Numbered from the stretch's first letter, positions 9,101 to 16,149 are shown. The stretch: DNA of 21,649 bases from JARROD01 sp037384225 (GCA_037384225.1 JARROD010000023.1:1-21649), one strand, 5' to 3'. The notes: generated by a model not told the origin, from the letters alone. Numbers and translations are program-made.

Positions 9101-10022
9101 AGTCGTTGGTGTGCAACCTTTTGGTGGACACGGCCTCTCCGGTACCGGGCCCAAGGCCGGAGGGCCGCACTATCTCAGTCGGCTTGTCCAGTTACCCGAC
9201 AAGACGGTAAACAAAAATGCCGTAGCCAAATACGCTATTCCCCAGACAGCATTAAAGGGTCTAGAATTAAAAAATGTGAACGATGTCACATTTTTGCAGT
9301 CATCCTGGACGGCGCTTTCCATCGACGAGCGAGTGGAGAAGCTACAATTATTTTTAAGCACGCTAAATTGTCAGAGTTCTCGTACCCTTGGGGTTGACTC
9401 TCTTTTTCTTCAGCAACTGGAAGATTCGGCGCAAGAAATACTGGCTCAGACTCGACAACTGTTGAATGCACCCATGGTGCTGCCGGGACCTACGGGAGAG
9501 TCTAATAAGCTGGTGTTCGAGAGTCGGGGTTTGTTACTGAATGTTCTATCTGACGAAGACGATCTCTGCGATTGGCTGCTGGGAATCGTCGCGGCGCTGG
9601 CGACAGGCAACCGGGTGCTGTGCCTTGCGCAACAGCAGGCCGCACCGATCGCAACATTGTGCCGGCGCTGGATCATGGATTGTGAAATCGATGCCAATGT
9701 GCTGGAGGTGGCCGACTTTGCTGTTGAGCGGGATTTGGAAACGGTAATGAACCCGTTGCCGATTGATGGTGTTTTGCTAACACCTGGCAGCAAATGGGAA
9801 AAGCAGATGGAAAGAGCCCTGGCCGAGCGGGAGGGCGCCATCCTGCCCCTGATCAGTGAACGGATTGGCAGCCTTTATCTTTATCGGTTTTTACTTGAAA
9901 AAAGCATTAGTGAAGATACAACTGCCAGCGGCGGCAACGCTTCATTAATGACGCTTGGAGATATTCACGCTGTCGACGAAAAAAATCAGTCAGTGCCAAT
10001 GAATCTTCAGCAAACAGGGTAA
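6186..10022 (+). CDS. putA: Bifunctional proline dehydrogenase / P5C dehydrogenase PutA
   Basis: A 1278-residue enzyme that oxidises proline to pyrroline-5-carboxylate using FAD, then to glutamate using NAD, with substrate channelling at the inner membrane face. There is no ribbon-helix-helix domain: the chain begins directly with the helical arm, so it should not repress its own gene as E. coli PutA does. The proline dehydrogenase barrel spans about 170-480 (FTVDAEEADRL, D291). The aldehyde dehydrogenase domain spans about 560-1010, with catalytic E779 (VAETGGQ) and C813 (GQRCSALR) spaced as usual. A C-terminal domain follows (about 1040-1278, LPGPTGE), ending in the conserved GGNASLMTLG at 1249-1258. 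It diverges from Lrp-2. Confidence 0.96.
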   Translation: MLLNSPIPDVSPIRKTIRDNYRTDESRLIEVLLPVAEQDIASRTRVQDKARALIESIRRAQLGKGGIDALLNEFSLSTEEGIVLMCLAEALLRVPDKHNVDCLIQDKLAAADWASHLGNSGSLFVNASAWGLLITGKLVNYNQRDKERQIGLLKRTVGRLGEPVIRQAVRYALQMMGTQFVLGGDIQAALQRARKQEARGYGYSYDMLGEAARTAADAARYFRSYMAAIEHIGTAAAGRGPVQGPGISVKLSAIHPRYQFVQRQRVMDELVPRLKQLVMAAKSYAIGFTVDAEEADRLDLSLDVIEAVFTDPDLEGWDGFGIAVQAYQKRALYVVEWANQLAARAGRKLMLRLVKGAYWDTEIKLAQAEGYRDYPVFTSKPATDVSYQACARKLLQYRDRIYPQFATHNAYTVATILEMAGSLDGFEFQRLHGMGQALYDHVLETEGVACRIYAPVGEHADLLAYLVRRLLENGANSSFVNNIVDASISVDSLLLDPVETVRQWPVKRNLAIALPAKLYGAYRSNSRGLDITDVQEVSVLDAELEQWWKAKLTAQPPCAGIAVRNPSKNTEVVGYHNYASAEEIDAKLDKLHRNSLSWSAAPVSERASILLRLADKMEQQRNELLGLCVKEAGKNLADSIAEVREAIDFCFYYANQARSLSESGYKARGVVLCISPWNFPLAIFIGQVSAALVAGNTVLAKPAEQTSLIAQKAIDLALSCGLPEGVVEIVVAPGRDVGPQVIPDSRIRGVMFTGSTQTGKWIAQALARRSDGPIPLVAETGGQNAMIVDSTALPEQVVDDVIRSGFQSAGQRCSALRVLFLQQDIAPKVIEMIKGAMAELKIGDPAKLNADVGPVIDETAKKRLQAHLAYMQDKGELLYACELPEACSNGYFFAPRLYEIKDLSVLRGEVFGPVVHIVRFRADALDEVIDQINSSGFGLTLGVHSRIQFVRERVAQRGRVGNVYINRNMIGAVVGVQPFGGHGLSGTGPKAGGPHYLSRLVQLPDKTVNKNAVAKYAIPQTALKGLELKNVNDVTFLQSSWTALSIDERVEKLQLFLSTLNCQSSRTLGVDSLFLQQLEDSAQEILAQTRQLLNAPMVLPGPTGESNKLVFESRGLLLNVLSDEDDLCDWLLGIVAALATGNRVLCLAQQQAAPIATLCRRWIMDCEIDANVLEVADFAVERDLETVMNPLPIDGVLLTPGSKWEKQMERALAEREGAILPLISERIGSLYLYRFLLEKSISEDTTASGGNASLMTLGDIHAVDEKNQSVPMNLQQTG

Positions 10023-10076
10023 TGGAGCATTGCGGGATGTTTGTTGTTAACCGTCCATTATAAAAGCGGATTGATT

Positions 10077-10229
10077 ATGAACGACGCTGTGAAAGCTGCT
10101 TTAACAGCGCGAAGCAAATTTTTTAAAAACTTCCATAACGATGTTTTAAAAGGCGATAGTGTGCAACGATGGTTAACAATCACAGCAGTAAAATTGGTGG
10201 GAATGAGGCTGAACCGGAAACATCTATGA
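10077..10229 (+). CDS. Small hypothetical protein A
   Basis: A 50-residue, basic, soluble-looking ORF beginning MNDAVKAALTARSKFF, with GGA six bases before the ATG. I do not recognise it. Support comes from context: its TGA (10227-10229) overlaps the ATG (10226-10228) of the next ORF as ATGA, the arrangement typical of translational coupling. It begins 54 bp after putA on the same strand and could be cotranscribed with it. An earlier in-frame start exists at 10041 but lacks a better ribosome binding site. Chance ORF remains possible. Confidence 0.4.
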   Translation: MNDAVKAALTARSKFFKNFHNDVLKGDSVQRWLTITAVKLVGMRLNRKHL

Positions 10230-10423
10230 AATATCGAGGTTATTATTCGTTGACTCTGGTTACCCCGGACGGCGAAGTTGCCAAAACCGAGCAAACAGCG
10301 GAGTTCGAAGTCGATGAATTTGAACATCCCGGCGGGCGGTTGCGGCGTATCGCGCTCAACGAAATGCTAAGGCAGAGCGCTATGGGAGTTTGTATTAATG
10401 AGTTTAGTGAGGTAAACGTGTAA
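10226..10423 (+). CDS. Small hypothetical protein B
   Basis: A 65-residue ORF beginning MKYRGYYSLTLVTPDGEV, with an acidic middle (EFEVDEFEHPGG) and a short amphipathic end. No signal peptide or membrane segment is visible and I do not recognise the family. I chose the ATG at 10226 over the in-frame upstream start at 10169 because it overlaps the stop of small protein A in an ATGA. The composition looks like real protein: regular alternating hydrophobics suggesting beta strands, then a helix. The gene is followed by a run of hairpins and then converges with maiA. Confidence 0.5.
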   Translation: MKYRGYYSLTLVTPDGEVAKTEQTAEFEVDEFEHPGGRLRRIALNEMLRQSAMGVCINEFSEVNV

Positions 10424-10433
10424 TTTACACATT

Positions 10434-10455
10434 GTTGGGTATATTAATACCCAAC
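10434..10455. terminator. Perfect 9-bp stem hairpin after small ORF B
   Basis: GTTGGGTAT and ATACCCAAC are inverted around the 4-nt loop ATTA. It begins 10 bp after the stop of small protein B. No T-run follows, so it may be a processing or stability hairpin rather than a Rho-independent terminator. Confidence 0.45.
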
Positions 10456-10484
10456 CGACAGCTATATCCTGCACGCGTAACCTC

Positions 10485-10541
10485 ACTATATCCCGGGGAA
10501 TACCCCGCGATATAGTACCTTCGATTCGGCGGATTTCCGCC
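10485..10541. repeat. Two strong intergenic hairpins between converging genes
   Basis: The first (10485-10516) has arms ACTATATC-C-CGGGG and CCCCG-C-GATATAGT around loop AATA: a 14-bp stem with a single C/C mismatch. The second (10528-10541) is GGCGGA-TT-TCCGCC, a perfect 6-bp stem. Both lie between small protein B and the convergent maiA. They could act as bidirectional terminators, or be a REP/BIME-like unit. Confidence 0.6.
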
Positions 10542-10588
10542 TGACATGGCGCCTACCCCGGGTTAGTGAGAAGTTCCGTGCACGTTCC

Positions 10589-11215
10589 TTAATACATGTC
10601 TGGCTGATTTTCCGGTTTTGCTTTTTCAAATGCTTCCAACTGATGACAGGTTTCCACGACACGGGATATCTTCGGGTACTTATCCATATCGAGATTAAAA
10701 CGGCGGGCATTATAGGTCTGTGGAATGAGGCAGATGTCGGCCATAGAGGGGTGTTCACCAAAGCAAAACGGTGCCGCTTCGATGTTGCGTTCCACGGCAT
10801 CGAAGCCCATACTTATCCAGTGTTTTATCCATTTTTCTTTTCCGCTTTGGTCGACTTCATATTCTGCGATCAGGTGTTTCAAGACTCGCAGATTCTGAAT
10901 CGGCTGGATATCACAGGCGACCATATAGGCGGTTGCACGAATCTGGGCTTTGCGGTAGCTGTCGCCGGGGATAATTGAAGGGCTGGGGTAGTTGTCATCC
11001 AGCCACTCGAGAATAGCCAGGGACTGGGTGAGAATGTGGCCGTCCACTTCTAACGCAGGCACCAGCCCCATGGGGTTTTTCTCGCGATATTCTTTAGAAT
11101 TCTGCTCATTTTTAAGCAGATTTACCGGAATGAGGGAGTAATTCAGGTGCTTCAAATTCAGCGCGATGCGGACACGGTATGACGCTGAGGATTTGCAATA
11201 GCTGTAAAGTTGCAT
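10589..11215 (-). CDS. maiA: Maleylacetoacetate isomerase (zeta-class GST)
   Basis: A 208-residue zeta-class glutathione transferase that isomerises maleylacetoacetate to fumarylacetoacetate in tyrosine/phenylalanine catabolism. The N-terminal glutathione-binding signature YCKSSASYRVRIALNLK and the later NPMGLVPAL and QSLAILEWLD are typical of the family. The open frame extends five codons upstream to 11230, but GGGAG on the minus strand overlaps that first ATG and sits 8 nt before the ATG at 11213-11215, so the second is preferred. The gene follows hpd by 32 bp on the same strand and is surely cotranscribed with it. Homogentisate dioxygenase, the step between them, is not in this window. Confidence 0.93.
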   Translation of the reverse strand: MQLYSYCKSSASYRVRIALNLKHLNYSLIPVNLLKNEQNSKEYREKNPMGLVPALEVDGHILTQSLAILEWLDDNYPSPSIIPGDSYRKAQIRATAYMVACDIQPIQNLRVLKHLIAEYEVDQSGKEKWIKHWISMGFDAVERNIEAAPFCFGEHPSMADICLIPQTYNARRFNLDMDKYPKISRVVETCHQLEAFEKAKPENQPDMY

Positions 11216-11247
11216 AGGGTTTACTCCCATAGCCAGAATGGCTGTGT

Positions 11248-12315
11248 TTAAATCACTCCGCGACGTATCTGGTCCAGTTCGATGGATTCGAACAGTGCCT
11301 GGAAGTTGCCTTCACCGAAGCCTTCGTTGCCTTTGCGCTGAATAATTTCAAAGAAAATAGGGCCGATAACGTTCTTGGTGAAAATTTGCAGCAACAGCCC
11401 CTGACCTTCTGTCGGTGCGCCGTCTATCAGGATTCGCGACTTTTTAAGTGTTTCCAGATCTTCACCGTGGCCGGCGACCCGGTAATCGACTTTTTCGTAG
11501 TAGGTATCAGGTGTATCCTGAAAGTCTACATTGTTCTGACGCAGAGTTTCTACTGTTTTAAATATGTCTTCGGTGCCCAGGGCAATGTGCTGTATTCCTT
11601 CTCCCTGATATTCTTTTAAATATTCCTCGATTTGGGATTTATCGTCGGCCGATTCGTTGATGGGGATGCGGATTTTGCCGCAAGGACTGGTCATGGCGCG
11701 GCTGGTAAGTCCGGTGTGCTTTCCTTCTATATCAAAGTAACGGATTTCGCGAAAGTTGAATATCCGTCGGTAAAAATCGGCCCAGGTGTCCATGTTGCCG
11801 CGAAAGACATTGTGGGTTAAATGGTCGATATACGTTAACCCCGCGTCATAGGGGAACGTATTACCCGTGGGGGTAAAGTCAATATCGTAAATTGTGCTTT
11901 CGTGCCCATCGGGGTGGTTGGTGTAGCGATCTACCAGGTATATGCGGCTACCGCCGATACCTTCGAAACAGGGAATATTGAGTTCCATGGGGCCCGGGTC
12001 CGTGGCCACGGGTTTGGCCCCGCGCTGCACAGCCAGCTGCGCGGCTTTGCCGGCGTCTTTAACCCGAAAGGCCATGGCGCAGGCACAGGGACCGTGGTCT
12101 TTGGCAAACTGTTGGGCAAAACTGTCGGGGTCGGCATTGATGATAAAGTTGACATCTCCCTGCCGGTGTAGGGTGACATCCTTGTTGCGGTGGCGAGCGA
12201 TTTCTACAAATCCAAGTCTCTCGAACAAAGAACGCAGAAGTACCGGGTTGGGAGCGGCGTACTCGACAAATTCGAAACCATCGGTACCCAGGGGGTTCTC
12301 AAATAACGCTGCCAT
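11248..12315 (-). CDS. hpd: 4-hydroxyphenylpyruvate dioxygenase
   Basis: A 355-residue Fe(II) dioxygenase converting 4-hydroxyphenylpyruvate to homogentisate. It has two vicinal-oxygen-chelate domains. The iron ligands are in the C-terminal one: H165 (YIDHLTHNV), H243 (GIQHIALGT) and E323 (IFFEIIQRKGN), numbered from the start chosen here. The frame can begin at a TTG at 12324, but GGAG lies 10 nt before the ATG at 12313-12315 and overlaps the TTG region, so the ATG is preferred. Length matches the bacterial enzyme. It heads an hpd-maiA operon and diverges from a MarR regulator across about 200 bp holding a 20-bp dyad, so aromatic-compound induction is likely. Confidence 0.96.
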   Translation of the reverse strand: MAALFENPLGTDGFEFVEYAAPNPVLLRSLFERLGFVEIARHRNKDVTLHRQGDVNFIINADPDSFAQQFAKDHGPCACAMAFRVKDAGKAAQLAVQRGAKPVATDPGPMELNIPCFEGIGGSRIYLVDRYTNHPDGHESTIYDIDFTPTGNTFPYDAGLTYIDHLTHNVFRGNMDTWADFYRRIFNFREIRYFDIEGKHTGLTSRAMTSPCGKIRIPINESADDKSQIEEYLKEYQGEGIQHIALGTEDIFKTVETLRQNNVDFQDTPDTYYEKVDYRVAGHGEDLETLKKSRILIDGAPTEGQGLLLQIFTKNVIGPIFFEIIQRKGNEGFGEGNFQALFESIELDQIRRGVI

Positions 12316-12454
12316 AGTGGTCAATCTCCAATTAGTGATAACACTCTCGCCATTTTATCGCTTTAGAATTTGTTGAATAGTGGTGTGAAAAAAAGTTGTG
12401 AAAAAGTGTCAAAAAATAGCGAAATAAGCTAAGGTTGGTTTTTGAACAATAATG

Positions 12455-12491
12455 TTGCACTTGAAACTATCATAGTTACATATGAAACTAT
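12455..12491. promoter_or_regulatory. MarR-type operator with overlapping promoter
   Basis: ATAGTTACATATGAAACTAT (12472-12491) is a 20-bp palindrome with one mismatched pair. A second perfect dyad, AACTAT-C-ATAGTT (12465-12477), overlaps it. TGAAACTAT therefore occurs in direct repeat at 12462 and 12483, 21 bp (two helical turns) apart. TTGCAC at 12455-12460 is a reasonable -35 for the marR gene. Size and symmetry are as expected for a MarR dimer, and the position suits autorepression plus control of divergent hpd. Confidence 0.6.
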
Positions 12492-12512
12492 TAGCAAGCT
12501 CTCGGAGAGAAT

Positions 12513-12989
12513 ATGACTGGATCGGGATCAGACCAACTCAAGTTGGAACAGTTTTTGCCGTATCGTCTGTCGATACTTTCAAACCGGGTGAGTCATTCCA
12601 TCGCCGTAGCCTACGGGGAAAAATTTGACTTAAATATTCCAGCCTGGCGGGTAATGGTGATTCTACAACGTTACCCCGGTCTGGTTGCCGCCGATTTGGT
12701 GGAAAAAACAGCGATGGATAAGGTGGCAATCAGTCGAGCAGTATCCTATTTACTGGACAAAAGCTATGTTACCCGCGACGAACATAGCCATGACAAGAGG
12801 CGCTGGCTGCTGCGCCTGACCCCGGAAGGCTGCGAAGTTTATCGACAGATTGTGCCGCTGGCGCTGTCCTATGAAAGAGACCTGCTGGAGGGGTTTAGTG
12901 AAGAGGAGGTGGAGGTGCTACACACTATGCTGGACCGTCTAACGGATCGCGCGACGGGCTGGAAAGAAATGCCTCCCCCCATAGTTTGA
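12513..12989 (+). CDS. MarR-family transcriptional regulator
   Basis: A 158-residue winged-helix regulator. The DNA-binding core is at about 45-105: LVEKTAMDKVAISRAVSYLL is the helix-turn-helix, and DKRRWLLRLTPEG (D94, R96) is the wing with the conserved D-x-R. Flanking helices form the dimer interface. GGAGAG at 12504-12509 precedes the ATG at 12513. Divergence from hpd and a nearby 20-bp dyad imply control of tyrosine catabolism, with an aromatic intermediate as the likely ligand. The ligand is inference. Confidence 0.92.
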   Translation: MTGSGSDQLKLEQFLPYRLSILSNRVSHSIAVAYGEKFDLNIPAWRVMVILQRYPGLVAADLVEKTAMDKVAISRAVSYLLDKSYVTRDEHSHDKRRWLLRLTPEGCEVYRQIVPLALSYERDLLEGFSEEEVEVLHTMLDRLTDRATGWKEMPPPIV

Positions 12990-12996
12990 TTGGCAG

Positions 12997-13038
12997 TTTT
13001 GTGGCAAGGCTAATTCTAATTGAGAAGCCACCACAAAA
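12997..13038. terminator. Possible terminator after marR
   Basis: TTTTGTGG (12997-13004) pairs with CCACAAAA (13031-13038), leaving a 26-nt loop that contains an alternative GTGGC/GCCAC pairing. There is no T-run on the plus strand. This is weak support. Confidence 0.25.
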
Positions 13039-13160
13039 ATGGTCAAGGTGTTAACCTCCCATGTTTTTTTCGATTCTGCTATCATCGCCGGAAATTTTCC
13101 GCCGCCGCCGGGGTGTGTACAACAGGTGATTGCGAGCAGCTGACCGATGGAGTTTAATCG

Positions 13161-13658
13161 TTGAATATTAAAATTTTTACAACCGGCGGTACTATCGATA
13201 AAGTCTACTTTGATGCAACCAGCGAATTTCAGGTCGGGGAGTCGACGCTCGATGAGATTTTTCGGGAAGCGAATGTGGTTTTCGACTATGACATAGTATC
13301 GCTGATGCGCAAAGACAGTCTCGAAATACTCGACGTCGACAGGCAAAGTGTTCGTGAAAAAATCTGCAACTGCGAACAGCAGCGTATATTGATTACCCAC
13401 GGCACTGACACAATGGCAGACACGGCGGCGTTTCTAATGGGTATCGAGGATAAAACGATAGTCCTTACTGGAGCAATGCAACCGGCCAGGCTGAGGTCTA
13501 CTGACGCAATTTTCAATGTCGGCTACGCGGTGGCCGCCACCCAGATATTACCGGCGGGCATTTATATCGCGATGAATGGCAAGGTGTTTAGCGCCGGTAG
13601 TGTGAGGAAAAACCGGCAGGCGCAGCGGTTTGAAAGCACTGCGATGGACTCGGATTAG
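13161..13658 (+). CDS. Short single-domain asparaginase-like protein
   Basis: A 165-residue protein corresponding only to the N-terminal domain of type I/II L-asparaginases. The four catalytic positions are present: T11 (TTGGTID), T82 and D83 (THGTDTM), and K98 (EDKTIVLTGAMQP). The usual C-terminal domain is absent, yet the gene ends cleanly with no downstream remnant. Comparable short 'asparaginase domain' proteins are known in Pseudomonas-like bacteria, so this is probably not a truncation. The start is a TTG with GGAG at 13149-13152, 8 nt upstream. Whether it hydrolyses asparagine is unproven. It converges with fpr. Confidence 0.85.
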   Translation: MNIKIFTTGGTIDKVYFDATSEFQVGESTLDEIFREANVVFDYDIVSLMRKDSLEILDVDRQSVREKICNCEQQRILITHGTDTMADTAAFLMGIEDKTIVLTGAMQPARLRSTDAIFNVGYAVAATQILPAGIYIAMNGKVFSAGSVRKNRQAQRFESTAMDSD

Positions 13659-13679
13659 GGGGCATTGAGGTGAAGCCTC

Positions 13680-14453
13680 TTAACGCTCGACAAATGCCCG
13701 TTCAATCACATAGTGTGCTTGCTGGCCGTGGCGGGATTCTTTAAACCCCTGCGCATCGAGAAGTGCGCATAAATCTTTCAGCATACTGGGGCTGCCACAG
13801 ATCATAAAGCGATCGTGCTCCAGGCTGAATGGCTCCAGCCCCACATTCCGAAACAATTTTCCGCTTTCCAATAATTCTGTGAGGCGTCCCTGGTTGCGGA
13901 AGGGCTCTCGGGTTACCGTGGGATAGTAGATCAGCTTTTCTTTTACCTGCTCGCCAAAGTATTCATTGGCGGGCAGCGTTTCGGTAATAAAGTCGGCGTA
14001 GGCCAACTCGGAAATATAGCGGCAACCGTGGGTAAGTATAATACGGTCAAAGCGCTCGTATATTTCCGGGTCTTTGATGATGCTCATAAAAGGAGCCAGG
14101 CCTGTACCCGTGCTCAGCAGATAGAGGTTGCGCCCGGGCAGCAAGTGGTCAACAACCAGAGTGCCCGTCGGTTTACTGCTGACCAGAATCTCATCGCCAA
14201 CAGAAATATTTTGCAGTTTCGAGGTCAGAGGGCCGTTCGGTACTTTAATGCTGAAAAATTCCAGTTCCTCTTCATAATTGGCGCTGGCAATGCTATAAGC
14301 CCGTAGCAGGGGACGACCTTCCAGCTCCAGCCCAATCATGACAAAGTGCCCGTTTTCAAAACGCAGTGTCGGGTTGCGGCTAGTCGTAAAACTGAATAGT
14401 GACTCATTCCAGTGGTTAATGCTGATTACGCGTTCCTTATGCAAACTGGCCAT
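13680..14453 (-). CDS. fpr: Ferredoxin--NADP reductase
   Basis: A 257-residue flavoprotein moving electrons between NADP(H) and ferredoxin or flavodoxin. FAD contacts: RAYSIAS at 51-57. NADP-binding: STGTGLAPF at 114-122 and CGSPSM at 219-224. The tail HYVIERAFVER is typical of the bacterial Fpr type. The frame is open to 14504, but the ATG at 14451-14453 begins the conserved sequence (MASLHKERV) and has AGG upstream, so it is chosen. It diverges from a FinR-like LysR regulator, the arrangement known for Pseudomonas fprA/finR, where the reductase is induced under redox stress. It could also handle ferredoxin reduced by the iorA-like enzyme. Confidence 0.93.
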   Translation of the reverse strand: MASLHKERVISINHWNESLFSFTTSRNPTLRFENGHFVMIGLELEGRPLLRAYSIASANYEEELEFFSIKVPNGPLTSKLQNISVGDEILVSSKPTGTLVVDHLLPGRNLYLLSTGTGLAPFMSIIKDPEIYERFDRIILTHGCRYISELAYADFITETLPANEYFGEQVKEKLIYYPTVTREPFRNQGRLTELLESGKLFRNVGLEPFSLEHDRFMICGSPSMLKDLCALLDAQGFKESRHGQQAHYVIERAFVER

Positions 14454-14536
14454 AAGTTTATACCTTGCTATTTTAAAAACGGAATAAAAGCCTGATGTCC
14501 GCACTGTACTCCTAAGTGTATATATCGGTAAAATGG

Positions 14537-14550
14537 GTTATTTAGATAAC
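14537..14550. promoter_or_regulatory. Candidate LysR binding dyad between fpr and finR-like
   Basis: GTTAT-TTAG-ATAAC is an inverted repeat with perfect 5-bp arms, centred in the 117-bp divergent intergenic region. Position and AT-rich dyad form suit a LysR-type recognition site. Confidence 0.4.
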
Positions 14551-14570
14551 TATAATTGGAAAAATCGATA

Positions 14571-15485
14571 ATGCGATTTACCTTCAGGCAACTCGAAGTG
14601 TTTCTCGCCGCCGCTCATCACGAGAATATCACCCGCGCGGCGCAAAGCCTTTCCATGTCTCAGTCCGCCGCAAGCAGTGCACTGCAGGATCTCGAGCGAC
14701 AATTCGATATTCAATTGTTTGATCGGGTTGCGAAACGATTGCAATTAAACGAATTTGGGCGCCTGGTGCGCTCCCAGGCCGACGCTTTGCTGACGCGGGC
14801 GCGGGAATTCGAACAATTATTGGGAAAACATACCGATCCTGGAGAACTCAAGGTGGGGGCGACCCTCTCTATTGGCAATTATCTGGCCGTGGGTATCATG
14901 GCCCGTTATAGGGAGAAAGAACCCCACGCAAAAGTCGCTCTGGAAGTCGCCAATACGCAAGCCATTGCCGCCAAGGTGGCGAACTATGAACTGGACGTGG
15001 GGCTGATCGAAGGTGAACTGCAGCATTCGGAGCTGGAAGTGATACCCTGGCGCGATGACGAAATGGTGGTCTTTGCCGCGCCTTCGCACCCCTTGGCCGC
15101 TAAAAAGTCTGTCGATGATAACGATCTGCTCGGCGCTACCTGGATCCTTCGCGAACAGGGGTCGGGTACCCGGCAGAACTTTGACCGCGCTATGCACGGA
15201 CTTTTACCGCAGTTAAATGTGTTGCTTGAACTCCAGCACACGGAGGCCATTAAGCGAGCGGTAGAAGCTGGAATGGGGATTGGTTGTCTGTCGAGAATTA
15301 CACTGGAGGTCGCTTTTAAGCGCCGTACTCTGGTGCCGTTAAAAGTGGCTGAGCGGGATTTTAAGCGGCATTTTTACTTTATCCTGCAGCGCCACAAATA
15401 TCGCAGCGCCGGGATCGAAAAGTGGCTTCGGTTGTGCAGGCAGTGCACCCCGGTGGAAAAGCTGCTCGGTCCCCGGGATCAATAA
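14571..15485 (+). CDS. finR: LysR-family regulator, FinR-like
   Basis: A 304-residue LysR-type regulator: winged helix-turn-helix at about 3-62 (ITRAAQSLSMSQSAASSALQ), then a periplasmic-binding-like effector domain at about 88-295. The N-terminus MRFTFRQLEVFLAAA and the divergent fpr gene fit FinR, the activator of ferredoxin-NADP reductase described in Pseudomonas. The frame could begin at a TTG at 14556, but the ATG at 14571 matches the family start and has GGA upstream. Residues sensing redox state cannot be identified from sequence alone. The symbol is given from synteny plus overall similarity. Confidence 0.82.
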   Translation: MRFTFRQLEVFLAAAHHENITRAAQSLSMSQSAASSALQDLERQFDIQLFDRVAKRLQLNEFGRLVRSQADALLTRAREFEQLLGKHTDPGELKVGATLSIGNYLAVGIMARYREKEPHAKVALEVANTQAIAAKVANYELDVGLIEGELQHSELEVIPWRDDEMVVFAAPSHPLAAKKSVDDNDLLGATWILREQGSGTRQNFDRAMHGLLPQLNVLLELQHTEAIKRAVEAGMGIGCLSRITLEVAFKRRTLVPLKVAERDFKRHFYFILQRHKYRSAGIEKWLRLCRQCTPVEKLLGPRDQ

Positions 15486-15497
15486 CATTGCCGATTT

Positions 15498-15992
15498 CTA
15501 GTGGCGCCCGCCCAGGGGGATTTCAAGGGTTTCCTTAACCTGTTCCATGGCGGTATAGCTAATACTTTCCTGAATTCCCGGAAAGGCCAGCAGCTTTTCC
15601 CCGTAAAACTCCCGGTAGGCTGACATATCGGCTACGCGCGCTTTTAGCAGGAAGTCGAAATTGCCCGATACCAGGTAACATTCCTGCACTTCCGGCAGCG
15701 CTTTGATCGCTGCTTCAAATTCATCGAACACACTCGGTGAGGTACGGGCCACTCTTACCATGACAAAAACGACAAATGAGGCATCTACCTTTTCCGGTTC
15801 CAGAATTGCCGCGTAGGCTTTGATAAACCCTTCTCTTTCCAGGCGTTTGACCCGCTCCATGCAGGGTGTCGAGGTCAGTCCTACACTGCGGGCCAGTTCG
15901 GCATAGGTAAGGCGCCCGTTTCTTTGTAGTTCGCGGAGTATATTTCTGTCTATTCGTCCCAGATCACTATAACGACGCTGTTCGTTTGCCAT
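15498..15992 (-). CDS. lrp: Lrp-family regulator (Lrp-3), closest to global Lrp
   Basis: A 164-residue Lrp. Helix-turn-helix at about 13-60 (LTYAELARSVGLTSTPCMERV), RAM domain at about 70-155 (EVQECYLVSGNFDFLLKARV). DLGRIDRNILRELQRNGRL at the start is very close to E. coli Lrp. AAGGAG lies about six bases before the ATG at 15990-15992, the best ribosome binding site of the three lrp genes here. It diverges from alanine dehydrogenase, an arrangement in which Lrp-type regulators (AldR-like) control ald in other bacteria. It may be the organism's general Lrp or a local ald regulator; sequence cannot decide. Confidence 0.9.
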   Translation of the reverse strand: MANEQRRYSDLGRIDRNILRELQRNGRLTYAELARSVGLTSTPCMERVKRLEREGFIKAYAAILEPEKVDASFVVFVMVRVARTSPSVFDEFEAAIKALPEVQECYLVSGNFDFLLKARVADMSAYREFYGEKLLAFPGIQESISYTAMEQVKETLEIPLGGRH

Positions 15993-16046
15993 CTTTTCTC
16001 CTTAACATCTATTTAGAATAAACGTCTGCCATAACTCTATATTTAA

Positions 16047-16120
16047 GTTGAATACGCTAATTTAAAGGCAAAATCATACGATAAACCTCCATAAAGTGGA
16101 ATATAATTCGATCATTCAAC
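16047..16120. promoter_or_regulatory. ald promoter region with inverted GTTGAAT/ATTCAAC pair
   Basis: GTTGAAT (16047-16053) is repeated in inverse as ATTCAAC (16114-16120), 67 bp centre to centre. A TATAAT at 16102-16107 is a good -10 for ald but has no matching -35, as for activator-dependent promoters. The pair brackets it and could anchor Lrp-type wrapping. Confidence 0.35.
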
Positions 16121-16149
16121 TGAATTGATTTGTGAGGGGGATTGTAGCG

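Noticed and set aside
10058..10327. Minus-strand open frame opposite the two small ORFs
   Set aside because: No ribosome binding site or recognisable composition. The plus-strand pair has the coupled ATGA overlap, so this is more likely its shadow.
13161..13658. Asparaginase pseudogene (truncated)
   Set aside because: No C-terminal remnant follows in any frame, catalytic residues are intact, and single-domain relatives of this size are known.
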